Translations under genes and position numbers: made by a program
Notes under the pieces: model-generated
The model's database searches: none
Told to the model about the DNA's origin: nothing
What the model saw: the letters and a program-made list of their open reading frames with translations, nothing else
Shown: positions 34,011 to 45,782 of the stretch, piece by piece
How positions within the stretch are numbered: the stretch's first letter is position 1
Layout of the letters: every line of letters begins with the position of its first letter
Source: Myrica gale
Lineage: Eukaryota; Streptophyta; Magnoliopsida; Fagales; Myricaceae
Direction: 5' to 3'
Length of the DNA: 64,000 nucleotides
NCBI GenBank assembly: GCA_963930655.1
Contig: OZ005612.1
Span: 12,405,001-12,469,000 of the forward strand

Positions 34011-34639
34011 GTAGTTTGGGTGTATTTGTGATTGCTTACCTAGGAGACAATGAGGGTACACAAGATCCCACAAACTTTAATAAAAAATACTAATATTAAG
34101 TTATTTTAACTAAATGGGATTTCTGGCTGCCTTGATGGAGGTCTTCGACTGTCTTTGAGGCTTAGAGTTCCTGCAAAATTATCCCTCTTTGACAATATTC
34201 AAATAGATACCACCATTAATTATACATCCTTGCCCTAAAGTAGATTACCTTTAGTAAATCGTGACAGTTGCACACTAATCAATGGGAAACGTGAAAAACA
34301 GAAAGCAAAAAAAAGGAGTTTGAAGAGGGGAAATGTGTAATATGTATGTGAAGAGATAAGAATGTCCCCTTGAAATAAAGGAGCCACGATGTTTTATCTC
34401 ATGGTACTTTTCACAATGTTGAAATAAAATACCTTCCTGCAAAGATGGCAACATTTATTGGGTAAAACTTGGTAGGTACACTACCGTGTAGCAAACATTT
34501 TATCACTCACAACATTTCATTTATTTTAGGACTCATACAACTCATCGAACCAGCAATGCAAGGAGTTATGGTATAATGTTATTATGTTTTGGCTAGGTAG
34601 CCTCCATATAGCTTCGTCCTTCCATTCCTCTCCTACAAG
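34011..34639. other. Spacer between RNase pseudogene and gene, unit 2
   Basis: Holds the 3' flank of the intact RNase gene (AATAAA on the minus strand at 34520-34525). Otherwise there is no recognisable gene. Unit 3 differs here through a tandem-repeat expansion. Confidence 0.5.
34520..34525 (-). terminator. Probable poly(A) signal of the unit 2 RNase gene
   Basis: AATAAA on the minus strand about 115 bases after the stop codon. Plant poly(A) signals are loose, so this is a best candidate only. Confidence 0.5.
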
Positions 34640-35651
34640 TTAGAAGGTTGGGAACTCAATGCTAGAGGGACAAGAACCACCAGTGGGGAACACTGGACAA
34701 TCTATGAAGCTCGATCCATAATAGTCAACGCAGAGATAAACTTGGTACAGTTGGCTATTCCCCGATGCATCAGTGTTGCATTCTATGTAAGGTTCGTGTC
34801 CAAGTCCTCCTTGTATAGCGCTGTTTATGCTAGTTAAGCTGTAGAAACCTCCGTCAGGTTGAATTCCTATCAAGGAAGAAATTACCCCTAAATGGTTAAA
34901 AGCATGTTGAATACGAACCACTAATTTAGGATTAATGATGTGATAACGGAAAAAGCAAGTTACCAGCACTTTCGAGGAATTGAAGTGTGCTTGCTTGGCT
35001 TTTGAGGTTAAGAGCTGCTTGGAAGTACGCATGTTCATCTAAAACAGATTCTGAACAAGTCCCGTGCTTGTCCCATTCATGAGTCCAAAAGCTCGTGTCG
35101 TCACTACTCGGACATGATAGTGATGGCCAACTTACTTGCAGTTGTGACGTCAAGTCCGAAATCTGCACCATCGCAGACATTGATATGAGAATATTGTGTT
35201 GGAAAACCACTCATTTGTCGGAGATGACAACTGAGAACAATTTCAGGAGCCAAATTAGGTTTGCGTAGGTACCAGCGACGGATCAAAAGGGTTGTTAGGA
35301 TCACAGTTAGAGGGATATGAGCCATCGTCATAATTGGGCCAGAGGCCGTGGATGCCAAAATTTGTTGCTGGTTTTCCTGTTGTAGGATAGCAGCAACCTT
35401 GCGTTGTATCACAATATGAGCCTGGCCACTAATTAAAGGACCGAACAAAAATTTAAGAAGCATGCTTACAATATTCAAGAGGGTAGGAAAATAATGTAAT
35501 CAGTAGTATTATAAATATGCTCTTTAAAGAAAGTATCATCATGTACCTGTTGTACAAAGTAAAAGAAATCATACGATGCTTGCGATGCACATGAAATTGC
35601 CAGACAATGTACTATTAGAAACTTCACAAGGAAAGAATAGTTGGATTTCAT
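34640..35651 (-). CDS. Secreted class I (S-like) RNase T2, unit 2 copy, four exons
   Basis: Endoribonuclease of the T2 family that cleaves RNA through a 2',3'-cyclic phosphate. By its signal peptide it is secreted or vacuolar, and family roles are phosphate recycling and defence. Minus-strand exons are 35547-35651, 35273-35428, 34964-35162 and 34640-34866; introns are 118, 110 and 97 bp, all GT-AG. The exons sum to 687 nt and 228 aa. Residues 1-25 form a signal peptide (hydrophobic FLIVHCLAISCASQA). CAS I is FGIHGLWP with His62; CAS II is HEWDKHGTC with His115, Glu116, Lys119 and His120. Ten mature cysteines (41, 47, 48, 77, 104, 123, 183, 199, 210, 219) fit the S-like pattern, and the end SSIEFPTF is family-typical. 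Asn58 and Asn81 differ from the unit 3 copy. The start is the only ATG giving a signal peptide, 79 bases from a TATA box. I see no break. Confidence 0.95.
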
Positions 35652-35729
35652 CTCTCTTCCTCTGTTTTTACTCTTTATCTAATTTGAAACTTTTTGGTTT
35701 GGTGGTAGTTTGGTGCTAGGGATGTTTAG

Positions 35730-35737
35730 TATTTATA
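35730..35737 (-). promoter_or_regulatory. TATA box of the unit 2 RNase gene
   Basis: TATAAATA on the minus strand, 79 bases upstream of the ATG, a normal plant core-promoter distance. A CACGTG G-box core lies further upstream at 36041-36046. Both are conserved in unit 3. Confidence 0.72.
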
Positions 35738-35751
35738 AGTATTTATGATAA

Positions 35752-36875
35752 AGACTGGAGCATATTTGATGCGCCATAGATATACATATCTGTAGTACTC
35801 ATTAACGTGTGAATTTCTTGCTTAGATAGGCACGGTTGGGATTGGCCTGGTGAAGAATAATATATATGGTTTGATGGATAGAGAAAACGGTTCATCTCAA
35901 TTAAATTTTGAATTCAATTATGATATTAATATATAATATCAAGATTCATGCACCGTGCCATATTTTTTTCCTCTGTTTTTCTCTATTTTAGTTTTATTTT
36001 TTACTAATCTATTTATATATATAGGCATATATGTATTTTGCACGTGCGTCGGCACGCTACGCATCGATTTTCTGGTGAAATTCGTGATGCCTCTGTGGCC
36101 TTATTCTTGATTCTATATTGAGCTAGCTAGTACTTGGCGATTAAGATGATAACTAATTTAATTGCCTAAAATAAGTAGGTTTTCTCAAAAATAGTTTAAT
36201 TGCCTAACACCACCTCTTGCGGACATGAAGGATATATCTTTTATTTTTCTTTTGGCAAAGCTGCCTGCTGCAATATAAAACAGATATATATTCCATTTTA
36301 CTTATATGATATAGATTATTCTTATAAAGAAAGACATGCAATACGATTATTTAATATTTTGAGTACTTTAAATAGATTTAGGAAATATATAGAAGCAAAT
36401 GCATGCGTCACATTGAATACGAGTCAACGGAGCTAGCCCTGCGATGACCACTTCCGCCTTAAGAACAATGCCTCATATATTACTTGAAAGAGAAGCTATA
36501 AGCATATATATAAACATTCCCAGATTAAGTACTACTTTAGGTTCCACGGAGGATGCATTCGGGTGCATATGCAACCTAGGACGCTTTGTTTTATGTATGA
36601 TTACCCGGTGACAGTTGTTCTCCCCTAAAATATATAGGTTTAATTTAGGGATAAATACACATTCACCTATCAACTTTAGGCTATTTGGATATTGCATCCT
36701 ATACTACCATTGCTGGCACATAGCACCCTCATACAAAATGTTTTAAACATTTTGAACCTCAAACTACCAACTTTCACACATGTCACCCTCCATGGACCGT
36801 TGTTAAATCACATTTTTCAATTTTGGTGGATGATGCACCGGATCTCTGCTACAACATCGACTGTTGGCATCACCC
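35752..36875. other. Upstream flank of the unit 2 RNase gene
   Basis: AT-rich promoter-side sequence. The stretch around 36650-36870 (ATTCACCTATCAACTTTAGG, then alternating CACCCTC words) resembles the ends of dispersed plant repeats, but no terminal inverted repeat is visible. A 62-bp segment bounded by ATCAC at 36807 and 36869 is missing from unit 3. No gene is recognised. Confidence 0.4.
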
Positions 36876-37009
36876 TGTTGGAAATATGCCTTCAAAATCT
36901 TTTATTTGCAATAATTTTGAGATAATTATTTCTTTTCACATGTATTTTTTAATTAATGGGTTTTAAGTTGTGACATAACATGTTACACGGATAATGTTCC
37001 AGTGAGGAG
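36876..37009 (+). mobile_element. Possible copia LTR start, unit 2
   Basis: TGTTGGAAATATGCC is a start commonly seen in plant copia LTRs. No matching end or target duplication is found, so this is a weak call. The unit 3 copy starts at 55203. Confidence 0.35.
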
Positions 37010-37117
37010 ATGCGATCTGTTAGGGAGAAAGACTACAAAGAGTTTGTGGACAAGCAAGTAGAGAAAGGGCAACTTACGATAGTAGCAGCAGTGCCAAGAG
37101 CTACTTCATTTTATTAG
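37010..37117 (+). pseudogene. Conserved 35-codon gene fragment, unit 2
   Basis: Open frame MRSVREKDYKEFVDKQVEKG continuing through an alanine/valine stretch to ATSFY and a TAG. It is charged and helix-like. Unit 3 differs by Ser3 to Ala, Lys19 to Arg and one silent change. A CAG just upstream (near 37000) could be a splice acceptor, so it may be a captured last exon. Family not recognised, and no promoter or upstream exon is seen. Confidence 0.35.
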
Positions 37118-37861
37118 TTTCGTTACTTTTTGGGCATTATTTTTTATATCAATTTTTGTAGTTAATGAAATTTATGTCTTCTAATTCAGGATAAGCTACT
37201 CGATTATATGTCCAATATAAAAATTGCAGTTATTCTTTTTTTCTAAAAAATAAAAAATAAAATACCGTTCGTAACATTGTGCGATGAGTTAGAGCCCATG
37301 AAAATTACGGTTTGATCGAGATCGCATGCATCCAATCTTCGCGTTCGAACTATATAGAATGATAATGAATCATCTCTCTCCAACTATATAGAATGATAAT
37401 GGATATCAAGAATTTTTGACTTATATGCACATAATCTTATGCTAGTAATCATGGCACAACTTATAAAAACAAGTAGGACCTACATATAATTATCACATTA
37501 CATGTTATATATCATGCATATACAAAAGTTTCACATCACATGATGCTTGATATTCCTTTTGGCCCCAACATAAACACAATTTTTACTATTTTGGTGTATG
37601 TGCTTATTTGATTAAGTGCAACCCTCGTTTAAGTAATAAACAATTTTATAGTAGCTTGTATTATTATTTTAGTTAACACTCTCAATACTCATACATAATC
37701 ATTTATCTCTACATCAAGTACATGGAGACAAATTATAAGATCAATAATTGGCCATAACTATTTTAGTTTTATCCAACGCTAATCAAATAAAATTCTCATT
37801 TATCAACAATGGAAGGTCATGAGATTTAATTTATTGTAAATAATCTCATTTACCCCTTATA
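37118..37861. other. AT-rich unit-end spacer, unit 2
   Basis: No gene recognised. A short tandem duplication (ACTATATAGAATGATAATG near 37349 and 37382) is visible. Nearly identical in unit 3. Confidence 0.4.
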
Positions 37862-37872
37862 CTAAATAGGCG

Positions 37873-39112
37873 TGTCACGTCCCTCGTGCTCGAATAAGTC
37901 TCCAAGCTCTCTTTGTAGTAACTAAGATGCATAAATGGTGAGACTACGGTACGTCCTTAACTACTGGTCTTATGACGGTAGTATTTTCTTTTGGGTGATT
38001 AAAGACTTAGTACTTAATAGAATTTACTCAGAAAACATTATGGTGGAAATGGAAGTCAATTTAAAATAAAATAAGAGAAATACTTTCAATACAAAGAAAA
38101 CATCACACGTACGTAAGGGAATAGCACACTGCAAAGGAACTATCTGTCAGGGTTAGGGATTTGCGAGAACCCTAATGTCCTTAAAAAATCTAGGCTAACA
38201 TCAAATAAGCCTATATCACTAATCCTGTTATTTAGAGCTTATATACAAGCAAGCCAACATTAAAACAAAACATAAAACAAAGGCATCCCAAGAAGCTCAG
38301 TCTTCATCATGGTCAAACAGGGTGAGGTCTACCCAGTTTATGCCGCTGTAGTTCTCCCCCAATGGGCGGTTCTCGTATACAGGAATTCTGGTGGCAGATC
38401 CTTTGGAATTAGGTGGGGATGATGGACCAAAACTACGTCTAAGCCCTCTGAGACTAAGACTCGAACATGGTTAATGATAACATGGGTAGGGAACTCATGG
38501 GTGATAAATGTCTCAAATATCTCCATAATTTATCTTAGTAGTAAACAAAAATAATGACGAGGGAGGAAACAGAGTGAGTCTTAAGGATCTTAATCATTTT
38601 TTAAATCAGAGAGCACTCAAAAAAAATTGATTTAGAACTTTTTATGATTTAACCTACTAGAAGTCAATATTTCATATTATCCAAGTTATTTGTATCAAGC
38701 TAAATGAGAAATTAGACTTGGGCTTGCTGGAAAGCCCACATCTGAAAATTATTAGAAGGTCTGAAACACGACTTGTGTCAGCTCAAATAATAGAAAAGGG
38801 CCAACTTCACATGGGCTACCAAGTTAGGCATTTTGGGTCCAATAGGGACCTAGACTTTGGCTTCACTTACAAGCTCATTCCTCTGAAATAATATGAGCTT
38901 TTAAGCCCATTAAATTCAATCCAGTTGATAGAAAACAGGCCCAACCCGTGTAGCTATAAAAATGAGTCTTTTTTTTGCTTGAAAAAGCTAGTTTTTAACA
39001 GTAACTTCAAATAATCATAACTTTTCCATCCTAACTCCAAATGACTCAAAATTTTAACCGAAGGTTACTGATATTGTCTAGTCTTAACTCTCCAAATTTT
39101 AGATAAAATTCA
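37873..39112 (-). mobile_element. LTR-B, unit 3
   Basis: Full-length 1,240-bp copy with TG...CA termini on the minus strand, preceded by AAATAGGCG and followed by the cut copia RT. It differs from the unit 4 copy at scattered single bases. Confidence 0.72.
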
Positions 39113-39705
39113 TACCATGCTTGCGGTGCTTGTCTCAAGCCATAGAGTGCTTTTGGGAACCTGAACACATGATGTGGTAGTTTCTCATCTTCAAATACAG
39201 AAGTTGTTCTACATAAACTTTCTTTGAAGGAAAACCATTGAGAACTGCACATTTTACACCCATTTGAAACAATTTAAAATCTTTGAAACATGAAAAGGAA
39301 TGTAACATGCGAATAGATTTCCTTGTTGCTTTGCTTGTCGTAGGTTTCTCAATTTTTTTGTATAGATCGACATTTCCAATACCAAGTATTATTTCTTTAC
39401 CATTATCACCAACTATAACTAAACCTTTTTTTCTTTTGGACAATGAGATTTGAACCAACTTTTGTCTCCGGTCATGTGCTTAGAGTATCTACTATCAGGA
39501 ACCCAATGTTCCTTGACTTTGGTTGTCTTTATGCACTCCTACAAAAAAGGATCAAGTCTTGATTTTTGTTACCAAAATCTTTTTGGGTCCGTTGGTGTTA
39601 GAAATGGTTTATTTCAGCTTGTCTTTAGGAATCCATTAGAAGATTTCTTTCTAGTTGGACAAGTGTGTGAAATATGTCCAAATTTAACACAAAATTTTTT
39701 TTAGT
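39113..39705 (-). pseudogene. Copia pol remnant, unit 3
   Basis: The same RT-protease fusion. The frame at 39135-39458 reads through GDNGKEIILGIGNV into FKLFQMGVKCAVLNGF, with Gly where RT normally has Asp (MDVKCAF). That is a catalytic-region change also present in unit 4. The about 290-bp segment next to gag is missing, as in unit 1. Confidence 0.8.
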
Positions 39706-39741
39706 TCAAGATATTGTTCATCAGAAGCATCTTGTAACTCA

Positions 39742-40401
39742 TTAAAAGAAAAGCATTGAATAAAAGAAGATTGTACCCCATGCAACCATAAAAGCTTCCT
39801 TCTTGTCTTTGAAGTCTCTTGACTTCTTATATGGTTCCATGTTAGGATATTCTGACTTGATATGTCCCGACTTTTTGCAACCAAAACAGATAGTCTCATT
39901 CTTTTTGCTGCTATCTCTCTTGAAGTTGGACTTTCTTGGATATCTCTTGTCTCCTTGTTTCTTACGAAAGAACTTCTTGAATTTTTTCGTAAACAATGCC
40001 ATTTCTTCATCGTCTTCTGATGATTCATGATTGCTAGAGTATAATGCTTTTAAGATTATTCCTCTCTCACCTTTTACTTCGTCCTCATCTCCCTTAACTT
40101 GGTTCACCTCGTGAGTCAAGAGAGATCCCATGAGCTCATCTAGAGATAACTTACTTAAATCTTTGACTTCTTGGATAGCTGTAAATTTTGGTTCCCATGC
40201 TTTAGGAAAACACCTGAGAATCTTTCTTACAATTTTCACGATTGTGTATTCTTTGCCAAGAGATTTCAATCCATTTATAATATCCGTAAAGTGAGAAAAC
40301 ATGGAAGAATTGGATTCATCGGATTTCATCAAAAAAAATTCATAGCTATGAAAGCATGCTAATTTAGTTTTCCTTGACTTAATTAGTACCTTCATGAGCA
40401 A
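39742..40401 (-). pseudogene. Copia gag remnant, unit 3 (longest open copy)
   Basis: A 219-codon uninterrupted frame covering the C-terminal two thirds of gag: a predicted helical region (SLDELMGSLLTHEVNQ), an acidic SSEDDEE stretch, a basic KKFKKFFRKKQGDKRY stretch and the zinc knuckle with Tyr as fourth ligand. It is the best template for this gag, though 5' truncated. Sequence at 40402-40695 continues toward the PBS without a usable frame. Confidence 0.84.
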
Positions 40402-40695
40402 CTAACAAATTATCGCATATTTGTTTAGCCATTCACAACTTTAGAATTTAAAGACATGAGTTTGAGATCATGATCATCCCAATAATTTTCCCCTTTCAAC
40501 TTACCTGTTACATCTTTAGGAAATCTAGGACCACGAAGATAACTCTCCAAAGTTCATAATCCACAGCTTAGATATAAATCCTCATCCTTAGTAGTTGTAA
40601 CAAGTTCCATTCAACAAATGAGGTCTGTTAATGGATTGCCCTTGAGCCAAAGAAGAGCAAACAAGGGTGGACATTACTAAGGATATTAAATCTCA

Positions 40696-40707
40696 GCTCC
40701 GATACCA
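40696..40707 (-). other. Copia primer-binding site, unit 3
   Basis: TGGTATCGGAGC on the minus strand, two bases from the LTR end at 40710. Confidence 0.85.
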
Positions 40708-40709
40708 GT

Positions 40710-42308
40710 TGTGAGTTTAGGTGACAACCCGAAAGGGGCGGTGAATTGAGTTTTAATAAAGTGTGAAACTTTTGATAAAACTCAGATCTCAAAATGTTTC
40801 AAGTATAATAAATCGTGGTACAATAAATAAGGACAATAAAGAATGACAGTTAAAGAGGAGAGATAGCAGCGATATTTTTAGGTGGTTTAACCAAGAGTTA
40901 CCTACGTCTACCCTCAAGGCTAGTGCCTTCCTTGGGCCTTCTTCACTATCTTCCAATAGTAATAACACCTTAGCTTCTGGGTCCTACGTAACCATTACAA
41001 GTGTTTTGCCGAGGTTATGCTCCAACTCTTACAACAAATCTCACACTCGGTAAGGTTTCTTCTATCCTCACGGGTAGGCCCAAATGTATCGCACACTATA
41101 ACATTTCTCAAGGTTTGATGAAAGAAGTAATGATCAGTTGCTCTAAAGGCCTGATGTGCGAATACAAGGTACAATAATGAGCAAGAAGACGAAGATCAGA
41201 GATTGAGTGCTATAGTAATGGCAAGTGGTAGTAGTAGCTTTCTAGGGATCCGTGCAAACTTTCTCTTTTTGCTCTTTTCTCTCACTTGGTAGGCTAGGTG
41301 AAGATTGACGATGCAGGTCATTGCGTTTTATCTCTTCATCTTTTTGTATTTTATGTCTTCAATGTTGGGTGGTCAACAAGGGCCTTTTTACAATGTGGGA
41401 GAGATGCCCTAAGTGCCCGAACGTCTTAAAATTAGAGTTGTTGTCATCTTTAATGAAATAGGATTTCATTATGCTCCAACTCTTACAACAAATCTCACAC
41501 TCGGTAAGGTTTCTTCTATCCTCACGGGTAGGCCCAAATGTATCCCACACTATAACGTTTCTCAAGGTTTGATGAAAGAAGTAATGATCAGTTGCTCTAA
41601 CGGCCTGATGTGCAAATACAAGGTACAATAAAGAGCAAGAAGACGAAGATCAGAGATTGAGTGCTATAGTAATAGCAAGTGGTAGTAGTAGCTTTCTAGG
41701 GATCCGTGCAAACTTTCTCTTTTTGCTCTTTTCTCTCTCTTGGTAGGCTAGGTGAAGATTGACAATGCAGGTCATTGCCTTTTATCTCTTCATCTTTTTG
41801 TATTTTAAGTCTTCAATGTTGGGTGGTCAACAAGGGCCTTTTTACAATGTGGGAGAGATGCCCTAAGTGCCCGAACGTCTTAAAATTAGAGTTGTTGTCA
41901 TCTTTAATGAAATAGGATTTCTGTAACATGTGTCGACACATTGCTCCAATGTGGGGACACCATCTTCAAGCTTGGAAACATGCTTTCAGGTGTCACTGAT
42001 ATTTTTCGACACTATCATCTCATGTGTCAACATCATCTTCTCATGTGTAGACCCTCAAAATGGCTATCGGTTTGCAGTGCGATATATCGACACTTACTTC
42101 CAGTTTGTCGACACCATCATTGCAGGAGAAGTTTTTAGTGCTTTAGGGATTTGAAGTCCTTTCCTCCTTGACTTGATATAACTCCTACAATAAAAATTTG
42201 ATTGTTAAAGTTTGAGTCATAGTGTTCAATACAATTATACTACTATATATCATTGAGAGATACCAAATCAATTTAAATTGCCAAAACAGAATTATGGATT
42301 GACCAACA
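40710..42308 (-). mobile_element. Copia 5' LTR with internal duplication, unit 3
   Basis: 1,599 bp with the same termini as the other copies; two internal copies of a 454-bp segment. Confidence 0.82.
41014..41921. repeat. Tandem duplication of about 454 bp inside the copia LTR, unit 3
   Basis: Copies run about 41014-41467 and 41468-41921 (ATGCTCCAAC at 41017 and 41471). The breakpoints match unit 2, so the duplication was copied with the segment. Confidence 0.88.
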
Positions 42309-43654
42309 TGTGACCTAAAATACTTCCAAAGCTATTTTTTGATTTGCTGGTACAAAAGGAAAATCCTCTAAAATCAAAGCTTTGTTCCGTTGTAGTCTTA
42401 GATGAAAAGTCCCTAGGGTGGTCGATGCAATACATGTAGTCGTCACCATCTTTGAAATGACACCCTGCTCATCCAGTCTTTGAGTTTCTAAAGCCCTTAG
42501 AAATCCTGGTTTGCGGCAGTGGACACAGTTTTCTTTGGCCTTTTTATTTGGCACACTTGTTTCCTCCTTCTCTTCATTCGAGCTAAGCTTAGACCTACTC
42601 GTTTCTTAAATTTGTTTCCCTTGGATTTAATTGTCGTGGTCAAGTTGACTTTGACTTGTCCATTATCATCAGGGAACCTGTCTACATTTTGATAAGTTCT
42701 TTAGCTCCCTGTAACATATTAAACAACTATAACAAAGTCACTATCATCTTGTTCGTATTATAGTTTAACAAAAACTCGTTGAATGATTCTGGCAGATATG
42801 CCAATAGTGGTCCAACCTTTTGGCAGGCATATCGACCCTACTCTCCAAATAACTCTTGCAGATATAAAAGCATCTCTTTTGGTTTTGCAATATGTTGGTT
42901 GCAGATGATAATATCTAACATCGAGACAAGTCATCTGCCTCATACCACTTCTCAAAACCAACTCTTTGTTCTTATGTGGCATCAACTAAGGCAAGCTGAA
43001 GTATTCATAGGAACTTTTGTGTGCTTTTTGCTGTCTAAACCAAATCTTTTCACAAGAGTTTTTTTTTATACTTCGATTGATAAATAAACAAACCATCTCT
43101 GCTTGTTTGATTTTCAAACCATGAAAGTAATGAAATTCGGCAACCATACTCATCTCGAACTCATTTTTCATGGATTTAGCAAATTCTAAGGCAAGCAATG
43201 TCATAGTAGAGCCAAAATCTATATCATCAGCATAGATTTGTGCAATGATGTTGTTATTATAAATTTTATTAATAAATAGTGTAGGATCAACACCTCCTCT
43301 CGTGGAATCATTTTCCAACAAATAAGTAGTCAACCTTTCATTCCAAGCTCTAGGGACTTCTTTTAGTCCATAAAGTGCTTTCTTCAATGAAACCTTTGGG
43401 TTGTTCAACAAAAACTTCTTATTGTAAAATACCATTTAAAAACGCAGTCTTTATATCCATTGGGTGTAGTTTAAACCCGATGGAGCAAGATATAGTAATA
43501 GAATTCAAGTGGACTCTATTCTAGCTACTGGTGCAAATGTTTTATCGAAATCAATGCCTTGTGTATAGCCTTGAGCTATAAATTGAGATTTTTTTGCTAA
43601 CAACAATACCAGTTTCATCTGATATGTTCTTTTATCTACACACATATGTTTGGA
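42309..43654 (-). mobile_element. SIRE-like copia remnant, unit 3, gag end lost
   Basis: It keeps the post-RT part (42315-42985) and the RT frame but loses protease, second knuckle and gag through a deletion of about 1.2 kb (unit 1 equivalent about 8279-9490) joined at TTGGA near 43652. Confidence 0.76.
42986..43435 (-). pseudogene. Copia reverse-transcriptase fragment, unit 3
   Basis: A 149-codon frame with KALYGLKEVPRAWNERL and IYADDI. It reads about 22 codons further than the unit 1 copy because a run of T near 43065 differs in length and shifts the frame. Not functional. Confidence 0.84.
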
Positions 43655-44494
43655 CATGGGCGGTAACCGTGGATTTTGGCGGTGCCAAGGGTTCTAAGCG
43701 GGCATTAAGGGATGAGATCCCTGTGTCGCGTGCTTGGGCCAAGGAGGAAGGGCAACTCCAGATGAAGGATTGTTAGTTTTTGGGTTGGCCAACATGATCT
43801 CAAAACAACCTGAGACGGTTGTTAGCATGGAAGGGAAGGAGGCAGAACATTTAGGTTGCTAAGATGTCAAATCGAAAGACTCAAGGTGCGAGATCATAAG
43901 ATCTAACGATTATTGAGGATTGAAGGATCAATTGTAGACAAGATCAAGAAACTTTAATATTCCACAAGATCAAGATTGTTCGTCTAATCTGAGGGCATTT
44001 GCGCCTTTCTCCAACCCAGATAGCTCCCAATGGTTGCAGGGTTTTATTGGGATGTGCCATGTTGTGGGTCATGCACTTCGGGGTAGAATTCCACTTGACA
44101 TTTAACGAATTATGTGATTTTATGCTATCATGCTTTCTTTCTATGCGAACAAGTATTGGTATTTCCATCCTCGTCCGAACAGACCTTCTTTGGTCACGCA
44201 TTCTCCAAACAACAATCATGGATGGCACAAAGTTTTCTTTTTATATTTGGGGTGTTGGTTCAGAGCGATTTCCCAGAGAGTCCTCTCGTTCTTCTTCTTT
44301 GTGTTGGGATTTTGGTTTATGTTCCTGAATCTTACAAGAAAGATACTCCGGTTCTTTCTCCAAATGAAGAGGATGGGGTAATTGCTCTCTATGAAGGCAA
44401 CCATGTGATCTGAGATTTTCTTCTTTGTACGGAGAATGTAGATGAATATCTCGTCCAAGCCCTTCCTTTGGGTGGAAATCCTTCTAAGCGACGA
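43655..44494. other. Block X, unit 3, with empty target site
   Basis: Single GTGGG at 44064-44068. Frames at 43999-44413 stay open on both strands, as in unit 4. No domain recognised. Confidence 0.45.
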
Positions 44495-45770
44495 TGTGAG
44501 ACCCCGAACTTTGCTTTTGCTATTTTCAATGTATTAGTTTTAATTTAAATTATGGGGCCATATTTTTTGCCAATATATGACCTGAGCTTTATGTTAAGGT
44601 ACATTAATTAATATGAGATTTTTATTTCATAAATTTTCCCTAAAATAATTTTCTTTTCATTTTGGAAGTTTTGTGCAAGTTTAATTTAATTTCCCTAAGA
44701 GCTGAAACTTGCAAGGTAAGTTTCTCTTATGGATTTATATTTTTCATTTGCTTAGTATATTTCATAATCCATGGAATTAAATATGATTAAAGATATATAA
44801 ATATATCGGCTGAAAATAATTAAATGGAAAAGATCAAGAATTTCCTTTAAGTATTTGAATATTTTTGTGTGTCATTAATAGGTGGCATATATCATTATTA
44901 TGTGGCCTAAATTAATAGTTTGATTATCATTAGAAATATTAGATGATAAGCTACTAGGCATATGATAAGTTTTAAGAGAGTTTAAAATGATAAGCACACT
45001 TGCTTATCATAGTGATAAGCTAGCATAATGATAAGCTAGAGAACTTTTTATGTAATAAGTGGTTGTGGCTATCGTAGAGATAGGCTAGAACCATTATCTT
45101 GAGATATGTTGTCATGCTTATAAGATGATAAGCTATTTAATTGAACTAGATAAGCTAGAGTGCTTATAGGAGATAAGTTAGGTGACAAAAATAACTAAGT
45201 TGAAAGTTGGTTGTGAGAGTAACTAGAAAGTTAGTTGTGAGAGTAACTAATTTAGTTGAGTTGTAACCAAACATCATAAATGAACTAAACAAGAGGCAAA
45301 CCAAGAAGAGACAAGACCATTTACGTGAAGATGCAAGGAGTGAAAAGCCATAAAGTGGTGATCCCATGTGAAGAGAGATGGAGCGCAATTAAGTGACAAG
45401 ACAAGACAAGGATTATCTCACGTAGAAATCCTAGAAGTTTGTGAGTCGGAGTCGGAGTTGGTAAACTCCGAGTGAGCACTAGTGAGTGTTTGTTCTGATT
45501 TGAGTGGCAGCATGTTACCCCAGATGGTACTTGTTTAAGTTTGCGAACAAGATGCAATGTAAAGACTTTTTTGAATTTTAATTCAATCACCGAGGGGTTA
45601 TGTTCATTGAGCTTGTATCTCAGCCAACATGTGGATCCTGAGTGAGTCTTCCGATGTGTATAGTTAAAAAAAAAGTTTTCCACTGGAAGAGTTAGTGTAA
45701 GCGCTGGAGTGTTCCCGGGGAATGCTCGCGGCTGTCACGGTCCCTGTGGGATGCCGTTCGGGGTGTAACA
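44495..45770 (+). mobile_element. LTR2, unit 3, large internal deletion but true 3' end
   Basis: It starts TGTGAGACCCCGAAC and ends GTTCGGGGTGTAACA at 45770. About 3.1 kb is missing at about 45410 (unit 1 equivalent about 15157-18280; short homology AAGG/GAGG). It supplies the 3' terminus absent elsewhere in the window. Confidence 0.86.
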
Positions 45771-45782
45771 TACAACCCTCTA

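Larger units (their letters stand above)
21036..37861. repeat. Tandem segmental array, unit 2
   Basis: It begins within the copia RT remnant, having lost LTR-B through the deletion that also removed the unit 1 RNase block. It ends before LTR-B of unit 3. Private losses are joints at about 24510, 25302, 29320 and 31820. It carries an intact RNase T2 gene. Confidence 0.87.

Noticed and set aside
35104..35478. 124-codon minus-strand ORF overlapping the RNase
   Set aside because: It reads exon 2 in the wrong frame through introns 1 and 2. The spliced gene explains the region.
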